The notes beneath the pieces were generated by a model, which saw nothing but the letters and a program-made list of their open reading frames with translations, searched no databases and was not told the origin of the DNA. A stretch of DNA of 64,000 nucleotides from Artocarpus heterophyllus (taxonomy: Eukaryota > Streptophyta > Magnoliopsida > Rosales > Moraceae): NCBI GenBank assembly GCA_025403435.1, contig CM046350.1, positions 33,164,182 to 33,228,181 on the forward strand, read 5' to 3'. This document shows, one piece after another, positions 1 through 11,988 of the stretch. The translations under genes were made by a program, and so were the position numbers. Each line of letters opens with the position of its first letter. Within the stretch, counting starts at the first letter, position 1.

Positions 1-1884
1 CATTCCAGAAGAGCCTCAACCAACTGGTCTTCTTTGCTATTCTCTATCCACAACCAGAGTGAGTGTGGGCTCACACGTACAGCTCTTCCACCGGTGACTC
101 TCCTTCCAACCAATAGAGAGAACCCAAAGCTAGTGTTCGTGATTTGTGAACAAAAGCTCTCAGGGAGTTTTCAGATGCTCACTAGAAGAGTATCACTCTT
201 AATCTCTCAAATTGATCTGAGTAAATCATTAGACTCACTCCCTTTTTTATACCTATTGGTCCTTGGGGTCAGTCCATATCAGATTAGGTCTCAAAAATCG
301 AAACAGAATCAAGTTCGGATCAATATCTGATAAGATACGCGTGAAAAACGCGTAATCTTAACTGTCGCGGTCGGCATGCCGAACTGTGTGATAGGCAGGC
401 CGAACTGGCCAGTTCGGCAGGCCAAACTTTCTGATAGGCAGGCCGAACTGTCGAGAAAAAATCTCCGCGAATCTTTTATTTTCCACCCGAGATTCTAAAG
501 GATAAAGTCTCAGTTTTGATTCAAATAGCCCAATAGAAAAGATATCTGATCAAAACAAACTTTATCAAGATAATCTCTAAGAAAATAAATCAATTCACAA
601 TAATTCTACAAGTTTATCTTGTTCTAATTGTCCAAAATTAAAACAACCGATAAACAGACAAGAATTATTCGAACGCCATAATTCAACAAGTTCATCTTGA
701 ACTAATTTCTTACATAATTAATTCAACCGATAAACAAACATGAATTATTTGATTCTTATAAATTTTAAACCAATCTGATAAATCCGACATAAGTCACCAA
801 TTATTGGAAAAGCACGCCGTGTCGTTACAGGATTTTGTGAGCTAGCAAAGGGGACCAAAATGGACCTATAAAGTTCAAGCTCATGATAAATATGAAACCC
901 AATATCCCAGATATACATTTCACAATTATCAACTCCAACGCTACTCCACTAAAAGCTTGGAGCTGCACTCTCGAACTTTATAGAATTACGAAGCTCGTGT
1001 AGCTAAGTCTCCATGACATATCATAGTGTATCGCATCCCCATATGATAATCCATAATCGGCTTAAGGACAAGTTCTGTCTTACCTTCCCGATTATTTTTA
1101 TCTTACGTTCCATTGTCTCACCATTAGAAAACTTACCATCCAAAGATAGTATACCATTCGGTTACACCTATGTATCCAAATGGTTGAGCGCTCCAGTTTT
1201 CCAATTACAGGACAACGTATATAAGAGGATATCATTACTCCTAAAGAGGAGCTATGGATTCCATATCTATGAATAACAAGTCTACGCTATCAAGAGTCAT
1301 GCCTCCAACGTACCGGCATGCATGCCACTATAGAGATGTGGGAGTCACCCATTGGTACATCAAAAGACATAAGTCGAGACAACGGGCCCATTATTCATCT
1401 CAGGATTAAGATACAATACAAATGATTGTCTAAAGTGAATCGATTTGCCAAGACAGAATTATTAATCCAAATCAATTCACTTTATGTCCCGATCCAACAC
1501 ATCGTCACCTATGACAACGCGCCAATGTTTCTATTCACGGAGTCCAACTCCGATGGCCAAGACAAACCATCTCCCAAAAGGGATATAGACAACATAACAA
1601 TCTTTACATGAATAAAGCGCCCAACTTTATTCCCTCGATTGCGGATCATATATTTTAGACCATCACCTTAAGAGTCGTGTCTACCGCATAATCATCCCAT
1701 CATATGCCCAACTCTTAAGGTTTAGACTGATAGTCTCAGACTACTGTTTGCTTATCATACATTCAACAAATATGAACGTAAAGAGGACAATATTTGGTAT
1801 ATATAAATGAATAAATTCTTTATTGATAAAAATGTCTCCAAAAACATATTACATTTTTACTCCTTAGAGTATACATGTCTAACA
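1..1884 (-). repeat. Copia-A 3' LTR (partial)
   Basis: Matches 7675-9558 almost base for base. It ends on the plus strand with CTAACA, so the LTR keeps TG...CA ends. About 150 bp of its outer end lie outside the window. Mismatches noticed are near positions 2, 37, 54, 669, 1846 and 1872. It contains the 21-bp palindrome array at 370-448. Short open frames here are not genes. Confidence 0.93.
370..448. repeat. 21-22 bp phased near-palindrome array in Copia-A 3' LTR
   Basis: Four copies of a core read as GGCAGGCC or GGCATGCC with flanking CGAAC/TTCGG begin at 373, 394, 416 and 437, spacings 21, 22 and 21. The full unit is a near-palindrome of type TTCGGCNNGCCGAA. The block is GC-rich inside an AT-rich LTR. 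The same array lies at 8044-8122 in the other LTR. Confidence 0.85.
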
Positions 1885-1898
1885 ATCTCCCACTTGCA
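1885..1898 (-). other. Copia-A polypurine tract
   Basis: Directly inside the 3' LTR the minus strand reads AAGTGGGAGATTG into the LTR. This is the usual plant copia plus-strand primer and fixes the LTR edge at 1884. Confidence 0.8.
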
Positions 1899-3704
1899 CT
1901 AAGTGAGTAAATACTGCAAATTTCGCATCCCCATAGCTTCCACATGCCTCTCAAAGACTCTCCCAGTAAGTGTCTTTGTGAATGGATCAGCTAAATTGTC
2001 CTCTAACGCGATCTTGCATACCGTGACATGTCCGCTCTCAACGAAGTCCTTTATCACATGATACTTCCGATCAATATGCTTACTCTTCTTGTGAAATCTT
2101 GGTTCCTTAGCATTAGCTACCGCCGCACTGTTATCACAGTACAGTGATACCGCTTTATTCATACCAGGAACTACCTCAAGATCCCCAAGGAACTTGCGGA
2201 GCCACACTGCTTCTTTCAAAGCATCACTAGCCGCCACATACTCGGCCTCCATCGTTGAATCCGAAGTACAATCTTGCTTCGCACTTCTCCAACTGATGGC
2301 ACCGCCACCCAGAGTAAACACAAACCCCGATGTCGATTTCCTAGAATCCAGGCAGGATTGAAAATCTGAATCAATGTATCCTAGAGGAGTTAAATCCTCA
2401 CCCGAATACACAAGCATATACCCTCGAGTCCTTCTTAGGTACTTGAAAATATGCTTTACCGCAACCCAATGGTTCGGTCCTGGATCCACCTGAAATCGAC
2501 TCACAATCCCGACCGCATAGCTAATATCCGGTCGAGTGCAAAGCATGGAATACATGAGACTACCCACTGCCGAAGCATAAGGCACCTTCTTCATGTATTC
2601 TCTTTCTTCATAAGACTTTGGAGAGTCTTTCTTAGAAAGAGTAATTCCAGACCTAGATGGTTGCCCACCTTTCTTGGAATCCTGCATTGCAAACCTCCTG
2701 AGAATTTTATCTATGTAGCTGGCCTGTGACAAAGCTATCATTTTGTTCTTCCTATCCCGAAAGATCTGGATACCGAGAACAAAATTAGCCTCACCCAAGT
2801 CCTTCATGTCAAACTGCTTGGTCAACCATAATTTGTCCGATGACAACGCCCCAACGTCATTGCCAATTAGCAGAATGTCATCTACATAGAGTAGTAGAAA
2901 AACCACCTTCCCATTCTTAATGTGTTTGTAAACACATGGCTCATCCACATTTTGTGAGAACCCATAAGTCTTGATCACTTGATCAAATCTTATGTTCCAA
3001 GAACGAGAAGCCTGCTTAAGTCCATAAATAGACTTTAGCAACTTACAAACCTTACCCTCTTGACCCGTGACCTTGAACCCGTCTGGTTGTTCCATATAAA
3101 TGGACTCATCAAGATAGCCATTCAGAAAAGCCGTCTTGACATCCATCTGCCAAATCTCGTAGTCGAGAGCGGCAGCTATGGACAAGAGAATCCGGATGGA
3201 CTTAAGCATGGCTACAGGCGAAAAGGTTTCCTCATAATCGATTCCTTCCTTTTGCGTATAACCCTTAGCTACCAGTCTAGCCTTAAAGGTTTCGACCTTT
3301 CCATCCACTCCTCTTTTCCTCTTGTAGATCCACTTACTCCCTATGGGTTTTACCCCTTCGGGAAGATCCACAAGCTCCCAGACCCGATTAGTCTCCATAG
3401 ACTTCATCTCAATGTTCATGGCCTCTGTCCAGAGTCTTGAATCAACATCCTCCATAGCTTCTGCGTAAGTATAAGGATCCCTGTCATGTTCATCTGGTTC
3501 AGCCAAAAAGACCTCCCAATTGAACATATACCTCTCAGGTTGACGCCTGATCCTCCCACTACGCCGAAGCCCCTGAGGTTGTTGTTCAGGTTTGTTTGGT
3601 TTTTCTACACCGATCGGAATGGTTTCGTTCGGAACCTCCGGAGTAAACGGATTACCCCTCAACTCCTCAAGCACCACTTTGCTTTGAGGTTTAAAGTCGT
3701 TCAT
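1899..3704 (-). CDS. Copia-A reverse transcriptase and RNase H (C-terminal half of polyprotein)
   Basis: Open frame of 601 codons. The RT domain (about residues 105-340) starts at the conserved WELVDLPEG and [11 protein letters not shown] blocks and has the catalytic YVDD at 273-276. RNase H follows, with [17 protein letters not shown], the TMEAEY block and the C-terminal ADPFTKTL. The frame ends in an ordinary copia C-terminus, so this half is complete. It directly continues the upstream gag-integrase frame; only a TAG at 3705-3707 separates the two, followed at once by an ATG. In relatives this is one polyprotein, so the TAG is probably a recent nonsense mutation, though readthrough is not excluded. 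RT and RNase H copy the element RNA into DNA in cytoplasmic particles. Confidence 0.93.
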   Translation of the reverse strand: MNDFKPQSKVVLEELRGNPFTPEVPNETIPIGVEKPNKPEQQPQGLRRSGRIRRQPERYMFNWEVFLAEPDEHDRDPYTYAEAMEDVDSRLWTEAMNIEMKSMETNRVWELVDLPEGVKPIGSKWIYKRKRGVDGKVETFKARLVAKGYTQKEGIDYEETFSPVAMLKSIRILLSIAAALDYEIWQMDVKTAFLNGYLDESIYMEQPDGFKVTGQEGKVCKLLKSIYGLKQASRSWNIRFDQVIKTYGFSQNVDEPCVYKHIKNGKVVFLLLYVDDILLIGNDVGALSSDKLWLTKQFDMKDLGEANFVLGIQIFRDRKNKMIALSQASYIDKILRRFAMQDSKKGGQPSRSGITLSKKDSPKSYEEREYMKKVPYASAVGSLMYSMLCTRPDISYAVGIVSRFQVDPGPNHWVAVKHIFKYLRRTRGYMLVYSGEDLTPLGYIDSDFQSCLDSRKSTSGFVFTLGGGAISWRSAKQDCTSDSTMEAEYVAASDALKEAVWLRKFLGDLEVVPGMNKAVSLYCDNSAAVANAKEPRFHKKSKHIDRKYHVIKDFVESGHVTVCKIALEDNLADPFTKTLTGRVFERHVEAMGMRNLQYLLT

Positions 3705-5858
3705 CTAACTCTCCTCAAGGAAAGTTGCATTAGTTGAAACCACGACTTTATTTTCCTTTGGGTTATAAAAATAACCCCCTTTAGTCCCTTTTGGATATCC
3801 TACAAACACGCAAACTTCTGAACGTGCTTCCAACTTATTCGGATCCTTAAACAGGACATGAGCTGGACATCCCCATATGCGAATATGGTTTAAGGATGTC
3901 TTCCGTCTTGTCCACAACTCGTGAGGAGTTTTAGGGACCGATTTTGAAGGTACATTGTTCAAAAGATAACATGCGGTTTGTAGTGCATATCCCCAAAAGG
4001 ATAAAGGCAATGAAGAATAACTCATCATGGACCGAATCATGTCCAACAAAGTCCTATTACTTCTCTCTGCTACGCCATTCTGCTGCGGAGTGCCCGGCGC
4101 AGTCAAATGGGATAAAATCCCATTCTCTAACAAGTGTCCCAAGAACTCATCAAAAAGGTATTCCCCACCTCGATCAGATCGAAGTGCCTTTATGGGTCTA
4201 CCCAATTGCTTTTCCACTTCAGCCCGAAACTCCCTGAACTTATCATAAGTTTTGCTTTTGTGGTGCATTAGGTACACATACCCATATCTTGAGTAATCGT
4301 CAATAAAAGTAACGAAGTACTCATACCCTCCTCGTGCCCGGATGTTCATCGGTCTGCAAACATCACTATGCACAAGTTCTAGAACCCCTTCGGCCCTATT
4401 GCCCTTAGACCCGTATGGTCTTTTGGTCATTTTACCCTCCAAACAAGACTCACATTGAGGTATAGATTCCACCTTTAAGTGACTTAAAGGTCCATCCCTT
4501 ACCAACCTTTGAATCCTATTTAGGTTAATATGGCCAAGGCGCAAATGCCAAAGATAAGTCTTATTAGAGTGAGAAGTTTTAAGTCTTTTTGAGTCATTAT
4601 CATTTATCTCAGCATTAAGCAATAGGTCCATCTTAGGTTTGATAAAATATAGATTATTTTCCATCCATCCAGAACAGATAAAAGATTTATTTTTACGAAT
4701 CACCACTTTTTCATTAAAAGATACCACGTAGGAGTCTTTAAATAAAGAAGATACAGAAATTAAATTCCTTTTAAATTTAGGAACATAAAAACAATCTCGC
4801 AAAATTAAACTCCTATAATTATCAAAATAAAGATGGACATCTCCCACTGCTTCCGCTGAGACCAAGGATCCATCGCCCATCCGAAGCGTTAAGTCTTCAC
4901 GAAGTAGACTTCTCGTTTCTTTGAATCCCTGCAGAGAAACACAAACATGATTAGTTGCACCGGAATCTATGACCCAAATGTCACTGGATTCCTCAACCAA
5001 ACAAGTTTCTAAATATAGAAGATCACACCTACCTCCCTTGGAAAGGAAGTCCTTGCAATGCTTCTTTATATGCCCGACCTTACCACAAAAGAAGCACTTA
5101 AGCTTCTTTGGGTTCTTCTTCTTCTTCTTCTTCTTCTTGCTCTTGGTAGCAATAGGAATAGAAGACTTCCCACTTTTGGCCCGTTGCTTCTTTCCATTCC
5201 CAGAGTTAGGATTGGAACCAGAAGCAGCTACCATATTGGCCTCTCCACCAGCAGGAGACTCCCTGATCAGCAGTTCAAACTCTTGTAACTGTTTCATCAG
5301 TTCTGTCAAGGTCATATCCCGTCTATTGCTTAGATTAAAAGTAGCTCTAAACGGAATAAATTCCTTAGACAGAGTCTCAAAGACCATAGTCATCTGAGTT
5401 TCAGCATCGATGTCGGCTCCATTGGTTTGAGCCTCAGCGAGGTAACCCATGACCAACATCATGTGCTCCTTTACAGATGTCCCCGGTCTCTGTCTACAGT
5501 TTAAGAGTTTCCGAAGCGCCCCTTGCCGCTTTGTTATGGCCTGGCCTCCAAACATGTCCTCAAGATTATCCAAGATCTGCTTCGCAGTCTCATAATCCTG
5601 ATGTTGAGCCTGCAGCACGTTATTCATGCTAGCCATAACATAGCAGCGGGCCTGATCATTAGCATCTTTCCAGCGGTCGTACGCTTGGAATTGCTCATTA
5701 CTTGAGTCTCCCGTAGGCTCGGGAGGACAAGGAGTTGTCAGAACATATTTCAGTTTCTCAAAGGAAAGGACGATGTCCAGGTTCCGTTTCCAATCATTAT
5801 AGTTCTCACCGGTTAATTGGTTTTTGTCAAGTATCGATGATAAAGCGTTTTTAGACAT
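3705..5858 (-). CDS. Copia-A gag, aspartic protease and integrase
   Basis: 717 codons from the ATG at 5858. The frame is open a little upstream, but the MSKNALSSI start fits copia gag proteins. Gag spans about residues 1-250 and ends in a run of eight lysines encoded by a GAA/TTC-type microsatellite (5112-5141). A CCHC zinc knuckle starts at C255 ([14 protein letters not shown]), and the protease DSGA motif is at 298-301. The gag-pre-integrase zinc domain (HLRLGH...CESC) is followed by the integrase core with HSDVC, SDRGGEY and the [11 protein letters not shown] glutamate, so the DDE triad is intact. The frame stops at TAG (3705-3707) just before the RT half. Products package RNA, mature the particle and integrate the cDNA. 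Confidence 0.93.
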   Translation of the reverse strand: MSKNALSSILDKNQLTGENYNDWKRNLDIVLSFEKLKYVLTTPCPPEPTGDSSNEQFQAYDRWKDANDQARCYVMASMNNVLQAQHQDYETAKQILDNLEDMFGGQAITKRQGALRKLLNCRQRPGTSVKEHMMLVMGYLAEAQTNGADIDAETQMTMVFETLSKEFIPFRATFNLSNRRDMTLTELMKQLQEFELLIRESPAGGEANMVAASGSNPNSGNGKKQRAKSGKSSIPIATKSKKKKKKKKNPKKLKCFFCGKVGHIKKHCKDFLSKGGRCDLLYLETCLVEESSDIWVIDSGATNHVCVSLQGFKETRSLLREDLTLRMGDGSLVSAEAVGDVHLYFDNYRSLILRDCFYVPKFKRNLISVSSLFKDSYVVSFNEKVVIRKNKSFICSGWMENNLYFIKPKMDLLLNAEINDNDSKRLKTSHSNKTYLWHLRLGHINLNRIQRLVRDGPLSHLKVESIPQCESCLEGKMTKRPYGSKGNRAEGVLELVHSDVCRPMNIRARGGYEYFVTFIDDYSRYGYVYLMHHKSKTYDKFREFRAEVEKQLGRPIKALRSDRGGEYLFDEFLGHLLENGILSHLTAPGTPQQNGVAERSNRTLLDMIRSMMSYSSLPLSFWGYALQTACYLLNNVPSKSVPKTPHELWTRRKTSLNHIRIWGCPAHVLFKDPNKLEARSEVCVFVGYPKGTKGGYFYNPKENKVVVSTNATFLEES

Positions 5859-5996
5859 TTTCAATCTACAATAAAGAATCATATACCAAACATAAGCAAA
5901 CATATATAATAATTTAGTAAGATAACACAATCATGTAAAATCATACAAATGTGTTTATGTGTCAAAACCTTGAAAATATCACAACCTTACAACGAT

Positions 5997-6350
5997 AATT
6001 CCCAACTCAGAATTCAACAAGCTCCTAGGGGAGTCATGCCAAATTCAATCAGGAACACGGATCCCCTCCTGATTAATATATGCCATCCAGGACCCGTATG
6101 ATCCAGCATATACTAATAATCGTTTCTTTGGCCATTAATTTTATTAACAGAGCTCCTAGGGGAGGTTAATAATAAAATTAACGTGAGTGTATAACCACCG
6201 TTTTAATATTTTATCCATGATTTATAATCACCACCTAGGGGTGTGCAACCATAAATCATACTAAAATACCTTATCCTTTCAGAGATCCAATCTGGTACAT
6301 GATAGAAATCCCTTCCTAGGGGTTGGGACCATCATGTTCTTCCTATGGAC
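5997..6350. repeat. Series of hairpins with CCTAGGGG loops in Copia-A leader
   Basis: CCTAGGGG occurs at 6024, 6155, 6234 and 6315 (spacings 131, 79, 81). At least three copies sit at the centre of inverted repeats: TTAATTTTATTAAC pairs across 6155 with GTTAATAATAAAATTAA, ATGATTTAT pairs across 6234 with ATAAATCAT, and CATGAT...ATCATG flanks 6315. The region could fold as consecutive stem-loops in the genomic RNA just before gag. Confidence 0.7.
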
Positions 6351-6827
6351 CAACGATGGAGGCCTTAGGTTCTCTCTTCGAAAACCTTCTCCCACTCAAT
6401 CTTTTGAAGTCAAGGTTTTATTTTGAAATTATGCATGAACAAATTTAATACGAGCGGCACTCCCTATTCTATATGACATGTTATCAATATACATGGTAAA
6501 TCATATTATAATGCAGACAAGCAAAGCAATCAAGCAAAGCTACAAGCATAATAATAATAATAACCGTAATATTATGGTTCCACCCTAGAGAATAGAAAAA
6601 CTAAGATTACAAGAGAATAATCGAGACATTTATCGATTCTTCATCCTTGAATCCTCAAGCTGTATCCTTCTTCATGTAATATCCATCTTCAAGTCCTCAA
6701 TCCCGTATGAATCGAACACTTCATATTTCCGGTCATATCCAAATTTAATGTTTCTCAGAATCGTCCCAAAAATAAAATTAAAACTGCACCAAAAAATTGC
6801 ACCTTTTCTGGACACCTGGCTGCTCCA

Positions 6828-7012
6828 GATCGGCAGGCCGATCTGGGTGATCGGTCTGCCGATCATGGTGGTTCGGCCTGCCGAACATGAAGGTTCGGCC
6901 TGCCGGCAGAGCACCAAAATTTCTGCCCCACTGTCGGCCTGCCAGACCGTATGTCCGGCCTGTCGATCTGTGACCTTCGGCCTGCCGAACTGTGAGGTCC
7001 GGCATGCCGACC
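6828..7012. repeat. 21-22 bp phased near-palindrome array in Copia-A leader
   Basis: Eight cores begin at 6832, 6853, 6875, 6897, 6936, 6957, 6979 and 7001. The spacings are 21, 22, 22, 39, 21, 22 and 22, so one slot is degenerate but phase is kept. The unit is TTCGGCCTGCCGAA with variants such as GATCGGCAGGCCGATC. The same motif family is in the element's own LTRs. Confidence 0.85.
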
Positions 7013-7510
7013 GAGCAGAAAACCCTCAATCCAGAAAATACAATTTTAATGCAATTCATCAATTTTATTTTCAACAATTCAAAAACATAAAATTAGAGAC
7101 TCAAGAAATACCTGGAGGCGCCATCATCTATCTTTAAGTTCCGACTTCTCGTTCCGTCTTCTCCGAATAATTATTTAATTACAAAATTCTTACAAATTAA
7201 AAATTAAATAATAATTCCTAGACGGAGATGATAGTCCGCCATCTAATTACATGAAAAACCTAGATACACATTCTAACCTCTAAGGAACCATAACCGATAT
7301 TAATTAATTAATAAATAATTAAACAACAATTTAATCAACCATAATTAATTAATAAACATTCACCATATAATCCATGACAACATATATATTATATAGAAAC
7401 CTAGAGTGCCATCTCTCTATAAAATTTAATTCAAGCATTGGAGAGATTAAGATCACAAAATTTATGCATATAACATGATCACAAACTTGCAAATTTATGT
7501 AAAAACCTCG

Positions 7511-7524
7511 TCTCTGATACCAAT
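7511..7524 (-). other. Copia-A primer binding site (tRNA-Met initiator)
   Basis: On the minus strand the bases next to the 5' LTR read ATTGGTATCAGAGA, matching the TGGTATCAGAG complement of plant initiator tRNA-Met. This fixes the inner LTR edge and the element's orientation. Confidence 0.9.
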
Positions 7525-9558
7525 TGTTGGAAACAAAGTGCGCAGCGGAATTTTAAAAATTTTTCATCAGAGTATTTTCCAAAACACAAGTTTGACATGT
7601 TATATGTATAAATTAAACAGATCTTACTAACCTCAGTGTGCCGAAGAACCTCCGCGACCTGTGTAGAGAAGTAACGTTCCAGAAGAGCCTCAACCAACTG
7701 GTCTTATTTGCTATTCTCTATCCACAACCGGAGTGAGTGTGGGCTCACACGTACAGCTCTTCCACCGGTGACTCTCCTTCCAACCAATAGAGAGAACCCA
7801 AAGCTAGTGTTCGTGATTTGTGAACAAAAGCTCTCAGGGAGTTTTCAGATGCTCACTAGAAGAGTATCACTCTTAATCTCTCAAATTGATCTGAGTAAAT
7901 CATTAGACTCACTCCCTTTTTTATACCTATTGGTCCTTGGGGTCAGTCCATATCAGATTAGGTCTCAAAAATCGAAACAGAATCAAGTTCGGATCAATAT
8001 CTGATAAGATACGCGTGAAAAACGCGTAATCTTAACTGTCGCGGTCGGCATGCCGAACTGTGTGATAGGCAGGCCGAACTGGCCAGTTCGGCAGGCCAAA
8101 CTTTCTGATAGGCAGGCCGAACTGTCGAGAAAAAATCTCCGCGAATCTTTTATTTTCCACCCGAGATTCTAAAGGATAAAGTCTCAGTTTTGATTCAAAT
8201 AGCCCAATAGAAAAGATATCTGATCAAAACAAACTTTATCAAGATAATCTCTAAGAAAATAAATCAATTCACAATAATTCTACAAGTTTATCTTGTTCTA
8301 ATTGTCCAAAATTAAAACAACCGATAAACAGACAAGAATTATCCGAACGCCATAATTCAACAAGTTCATCTTGAACTAATTTCTTACATAATTAATTCAA
8401 CCGATAAACAAACATGAATTATTTGATTCTTATAAATTTTAAACCAATCTGATAAATCCGACATAAGTCACCAATTATTGGAAAAGCACGCCGTGTCGTT
8501 ACAGGATTTTGTGAGCTAGCAAAGGGGACCAAAATGGACCTATAAAGTTCAAGCTCATGATAAATATGAAACCCAATATCCCAGATATACATTTCACAAT
8601 TATCAACTCCAACGCTACTCCACTAAAAGCTTGGAGCTGCACTCTCGAACTTTATAGAATTACGAAGCTCGTGTAGCTAAGTCTCCATGACATATCATAG
8701 TGTATCGCATCCCCATATGATAATCCATAATCGGCTTAAGGACAAGTTCTGTCTTACCTTCCCGATTATTTTTATCTTACGTTCCATTGTCTCACCATTA
8801 GAAAACTTACCATCCAAAGATAGTATACCATTCGGTTACACCTATGTATCCAAATGGTTGAGCGCTCCAGTTTTCCAATTACAGGACAACGTATATAAGA
8901 GGATATCATTACTCCTAAAGAGGAGCTATGGATTCCATATCTATGAATAACAAGTCTACGCTATCAAGAGTCATGCCTCCAACGTACCGGCATGCATGCC
9001 ACTATAGAGATGTGGGAGTCACCCATTGGTACATCAAAAGACATAAGTCGAGACAACGGGCCCATTATTCATCTCAGGATTAAGATACAATACAAATGAT
9101 TGTCTAAAGTGAATCGATTTGCCAAGACAGAATTATTAATCCAAATCAATTCACTTTATGTCCCGATCCAACACATCGTCACCTATGACAACGCGCCAAT
9201 GTTTCTATTCACGGAGTCCAACTCCGATGGCCAAGACAAACCATCTCCCAAAAGGGATATAGACAACATAACAATCTTTACATGAATAAAGCGCCCAACT
9301 TTATTCCCTCGATTGCGGATCATATATTTTAGACCATCACCTTAAGAGTCGTGTCTACCGCATAATCATCCCATCATATGCCCAACTCTTAAGGTTTAGA
9401 CTGATAGTCTCAGACTACTGTTTGCTTATCATACATTCAACAAATATGAACGTAAAGAGGACAATATTTGGTATATATAAATGAATAAATTCTTTATTGA
9501 TAAAAATGTCTCCAAAAACGTATTACATTTTTACTCCTTAGAGCATACATGTCTAACA
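7525..9558 (-). repeat. Copia-A 5' LTR (complete, 2034 bp)
   Basis: Starts TGTTGG and ends AACA on the plus strand. It is nearly identical to the left LTR and carries the palindrome array at 8044-8122 (cores 8047, 8068, 8090, 8111). The following bases are gaata, the probable target duplication. Confidence 0.95.
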
Positions 9559-10808
9559 GAATATACAATAAGATTTGAATGGGTCTTAATACTTTACAAT
9601 GCTGAGCTCAATAGTTCAAAACAAGGGTCTGCTAAGACCGAATCGTAATACGAATGTTGATAAACTACTGATAAACTTTCTAAACATCACATCCCAAAGT
9701 CAAATAAACCAAGAAATGCACGATTATTGGCAACATTCAAGAGAAACAATTTCTTATCACTTCACATAGGGCCTCCATGTAATATGTAAATTGAGGCATG
9801 ACTTTATTTTTCCTCCTAAATAGAATGACCTGCCAATGCTCATGCACAAGCATAGGAACCACTACCTTCCTTTGTTCAAGGTAACTACGAAAAATCGAAT
9901 GCAATTATCTATACACTTGCGTAATACATTTGCTTAAACAAATAACTTCCATTTCAGTTATACAGGATTGTGTAGGCACTATTGACGATACATACATACT
10001 ATGTATTCCATCTAGCGAAGAAGCGAGATGGTATATTAATAGAAAAGGATTTTACTCATAAAAGGCCATAGGCGTCTACAACTTTAACATGAAATTTACA
10101 TTCATCTTAAGTAGATGGGAGCGATCGGCCCATTATATGCGAGTGTTATTGGACGCAATATCTGACCCGGAGAAACAATTTCTAAGACCACCGCCTAGTA
10201 GGAAATATATATATTAATTGTTTTTAATTAAAAATTACATTTGTTGTTGTCAGAATTTAAACTAAGACCACTTGTGATTTATTTAAGGACATTCTATTTA
10301 TTAGATTCTGGATATCTAAACATAGATTGTTAGCTCACTCCATATCGACGAGTTACATATCATTTGTAGGAGTATCAAAAGCGATGACAAGGTCCTCATT
10401 CACCAAAGGAATTGTTCAACTATACACACTCCTCTCTTCGTAATTGTATTGATAGAACCTTCGGTGTGTGAAAGGTGAGATTCCTAATTTTGAAGAGCAT
10501 GAAGCCCTTTCCATACGACAAACAAACATTGATCTCAATTGCTTGTGCCATCATCCACAACTTCATACACATATGGCAACGCAATGATGAAATCCTTGAG
10601 TAGTATTATGATGACGCAATATCGGTGGCAGAGATAGAAGGTGAAAATGTCAATGAAGAAGATGGGGTGCGAGACAATGATGGGTTAATGATAACCCATT
10701 GATTCAAAATAGGGCAGACAACAGCAATATGAACGCACGCAGGGATGCGATGGTGATGGAAATGTGGGAAGCTTATGCCCAACATCCTTGGTACTCCTTT
10801 AGGCATTA
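9559..10808 (+). pseudogene. PIF/Harbinger (ALP1/HARBI1-like) transposase pseudogene, cut by Copia-A
   Basis: Translated in steps, the plus strand gives the ordered blocks of a DDE_Tnp_4 transposase: HSRETISYHF (about 9725), DCVGTIDDTYI (9966; family GAIDGTH with the first catalytic D), WERSAHYMRVL (family WEGSAHDSRVL), LLDSGYLN (family YLVDSGY, second D), PYRRVTYHL.EY (third acidic residue), SSLRNCIDRTFGV and the C-terminal RDAMVMEMW. A GT-AG intron fits 9881-9965. At least six in-frame stops are present, including a TGA at the family's tryptophan after RTFGV (10469-10471), so it is dead. Similarity begins right at the Copia-A LTR edge, so Copia-A probably inserted into this gene and the N-terminus lies to the left. 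No terminal repeats identified. Confidence 0.85.
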
Positions 10809-11988
10809 GTCTTTTAGTAGAAAAGTTTTTAATTATTGAATTGTTGGAATGTTGCTATGTTATTTTTTTCTACACCACTTTGTCTTTACAAATTCACTGG
10901 CATATATACACTACTTTTGAATAAAAGAGCACGTTTTTTGTTTTCTTGGTATGTTTTTAACTAACTTATTTTAGATAGAAAATTGATTCTTAGGCAAAAC
11001 TACTTGAAAATGCCAAAAAAATCAATAGGCAAAATCAAAGAGTTAATCAAGTTAAAAGAGCATTTTTATATTATTAATATTGTGTTCACATGCACCAAGC
11101 ATGGAATTCTCATTGCATTCAATGGAATGGAAATAATTTATTTCATAAATCAATGTAATGCATTTTTGAAAATAAGTGTTATTTTCCTAATAAATTTTCT
11201 TACTTTTCAAAAAGAAGCACAAATAAATTTGAATCCAAATTACTAATGTACCAAACACATATTCATAACTCAAATTAGGATTCCAAACACTTACCAAACA
11301 CATACTTAGATCTTCTACCTAACTCGGATTTTTAAAAACTCTCACAACCAAACACTAACTCACATTAGAACTCAAATCATAATACTCAAATCAAAAGGAT
11401 CCAAATCACCATAATTTGAATCCATTTATCAAACAGACCAAAAGTGAATTAGAAAGTTGAGGCACGTGAAGTTCATGCTTACCTTAAAACAAATTTGATC
11501 TCTCCTTAAATGCTTGAGAAAACATTGAGCGTCTGTCTCCCAGAATACAATGACTAATGAGTAGGACTTCGACACCACAAGTACTACTCCCGTGAACTTG
11601 AACCATGTCTTTCACTCTATTACCAGAAGAACCTTAAACATTAGAACTATAAGAGCCTAGATGTCTAGGAACATTAGGAGAATAAAGGAGGAATTCTGAA
11701 TGAAGGAGTGTGACGAATGATCTAAAATTGCCTCCTTATATAGGCTCCATAAAGGGGAATCAAAAACATTTTCTAAATAAATGGCTAAAGCATTAAACAG
11801 AAAAATATAAATTTCTGAGTTAATGCCTTAACCATTAAGTAAATGGAGGCTGATGAAGAATGTGGCGTTTTCTTCTTCAAATGGATGCTAAGAATGATGT
11901 CTTTAGCTTTGTGTCCCAAGTCTTTAAAAAACTTTGCAAAAGGCAGGCCGTGCAAGGACAAGCTAAACAATCCGACATTCACATTGCC
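10809..11988. other. Intergenic, AT-rich, with an eroded MITE-like end
   Basis: No gene recognised. Around 11230-11440 there are repeated AACTCAAAT/CCAAACAC-type words. The segment ends TTTATCAAACAGACC, like the ends of the repeats at 22745-23292 and 31977-32497. A short minus open frame at 11785-12132 has no family features. Confidence 0.4.

Larger units (their letters stand above)
5859..7510 (-). other. Copia-A 5' leader (between primer site and gag)
   Basis: About 1.65 kb of non-coding leader. It holds the palindrome array (6828-7012) and a set of hairpins around CCTAGGGG (5997-6350). The stretch 6350-6820 is AT-rich, with nothing recognised. Open frames over the array are produced by its repeated codons and are not supported as genes. 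Confidence 0.8.
1..9558 (-). mobile_element. Copia-A: nearly intact Ty1-copia LTR retrotransposon (left end outside window)
   Basis: The element reads on the minus strand: 5' LTR (7525-9558), primer site, long leader, gag-protease-integrase, reverse transcriptase-RNase H, polypurine tract and 3' LTR (1-1884 visible). The integrase-before-RT order defines Ty1-copia. The two LTRs align with a constant offset of 7674 and no indel; by eye I see about six mismatches in 1884 bp, so insertion is recent. The only break seen in the coding region is a single TAG between the integrase and RT halves. The right flank continues with gaata, the expected 5-bp target duplication; the left copy cannot be checked. 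Inserted in a PIF/Harbinger transposase. Confidence 0.95.

Noticed and set aside
34..1611. Open frames of 61-98 codons repeated at 7708-9285
   Set aside because: They lie in the two Copia-A LTRs, have no recognised domain, and repeat only because the LTR is duplicated.
6828..7012. CRISPR-like array of regular short repeats
   Set aside because: Repeats are near-palindromes with only about 6-8 bp between them, in a plant retrotransposon leader, with no unique spacers and no cas genes.
6672..7137. Overlapping open frames on both strands rich in Arg, Pro and Cys
   Set aside because: They are produced by the repeated CGGCCTGCC units read in different frames; no start context or domain.
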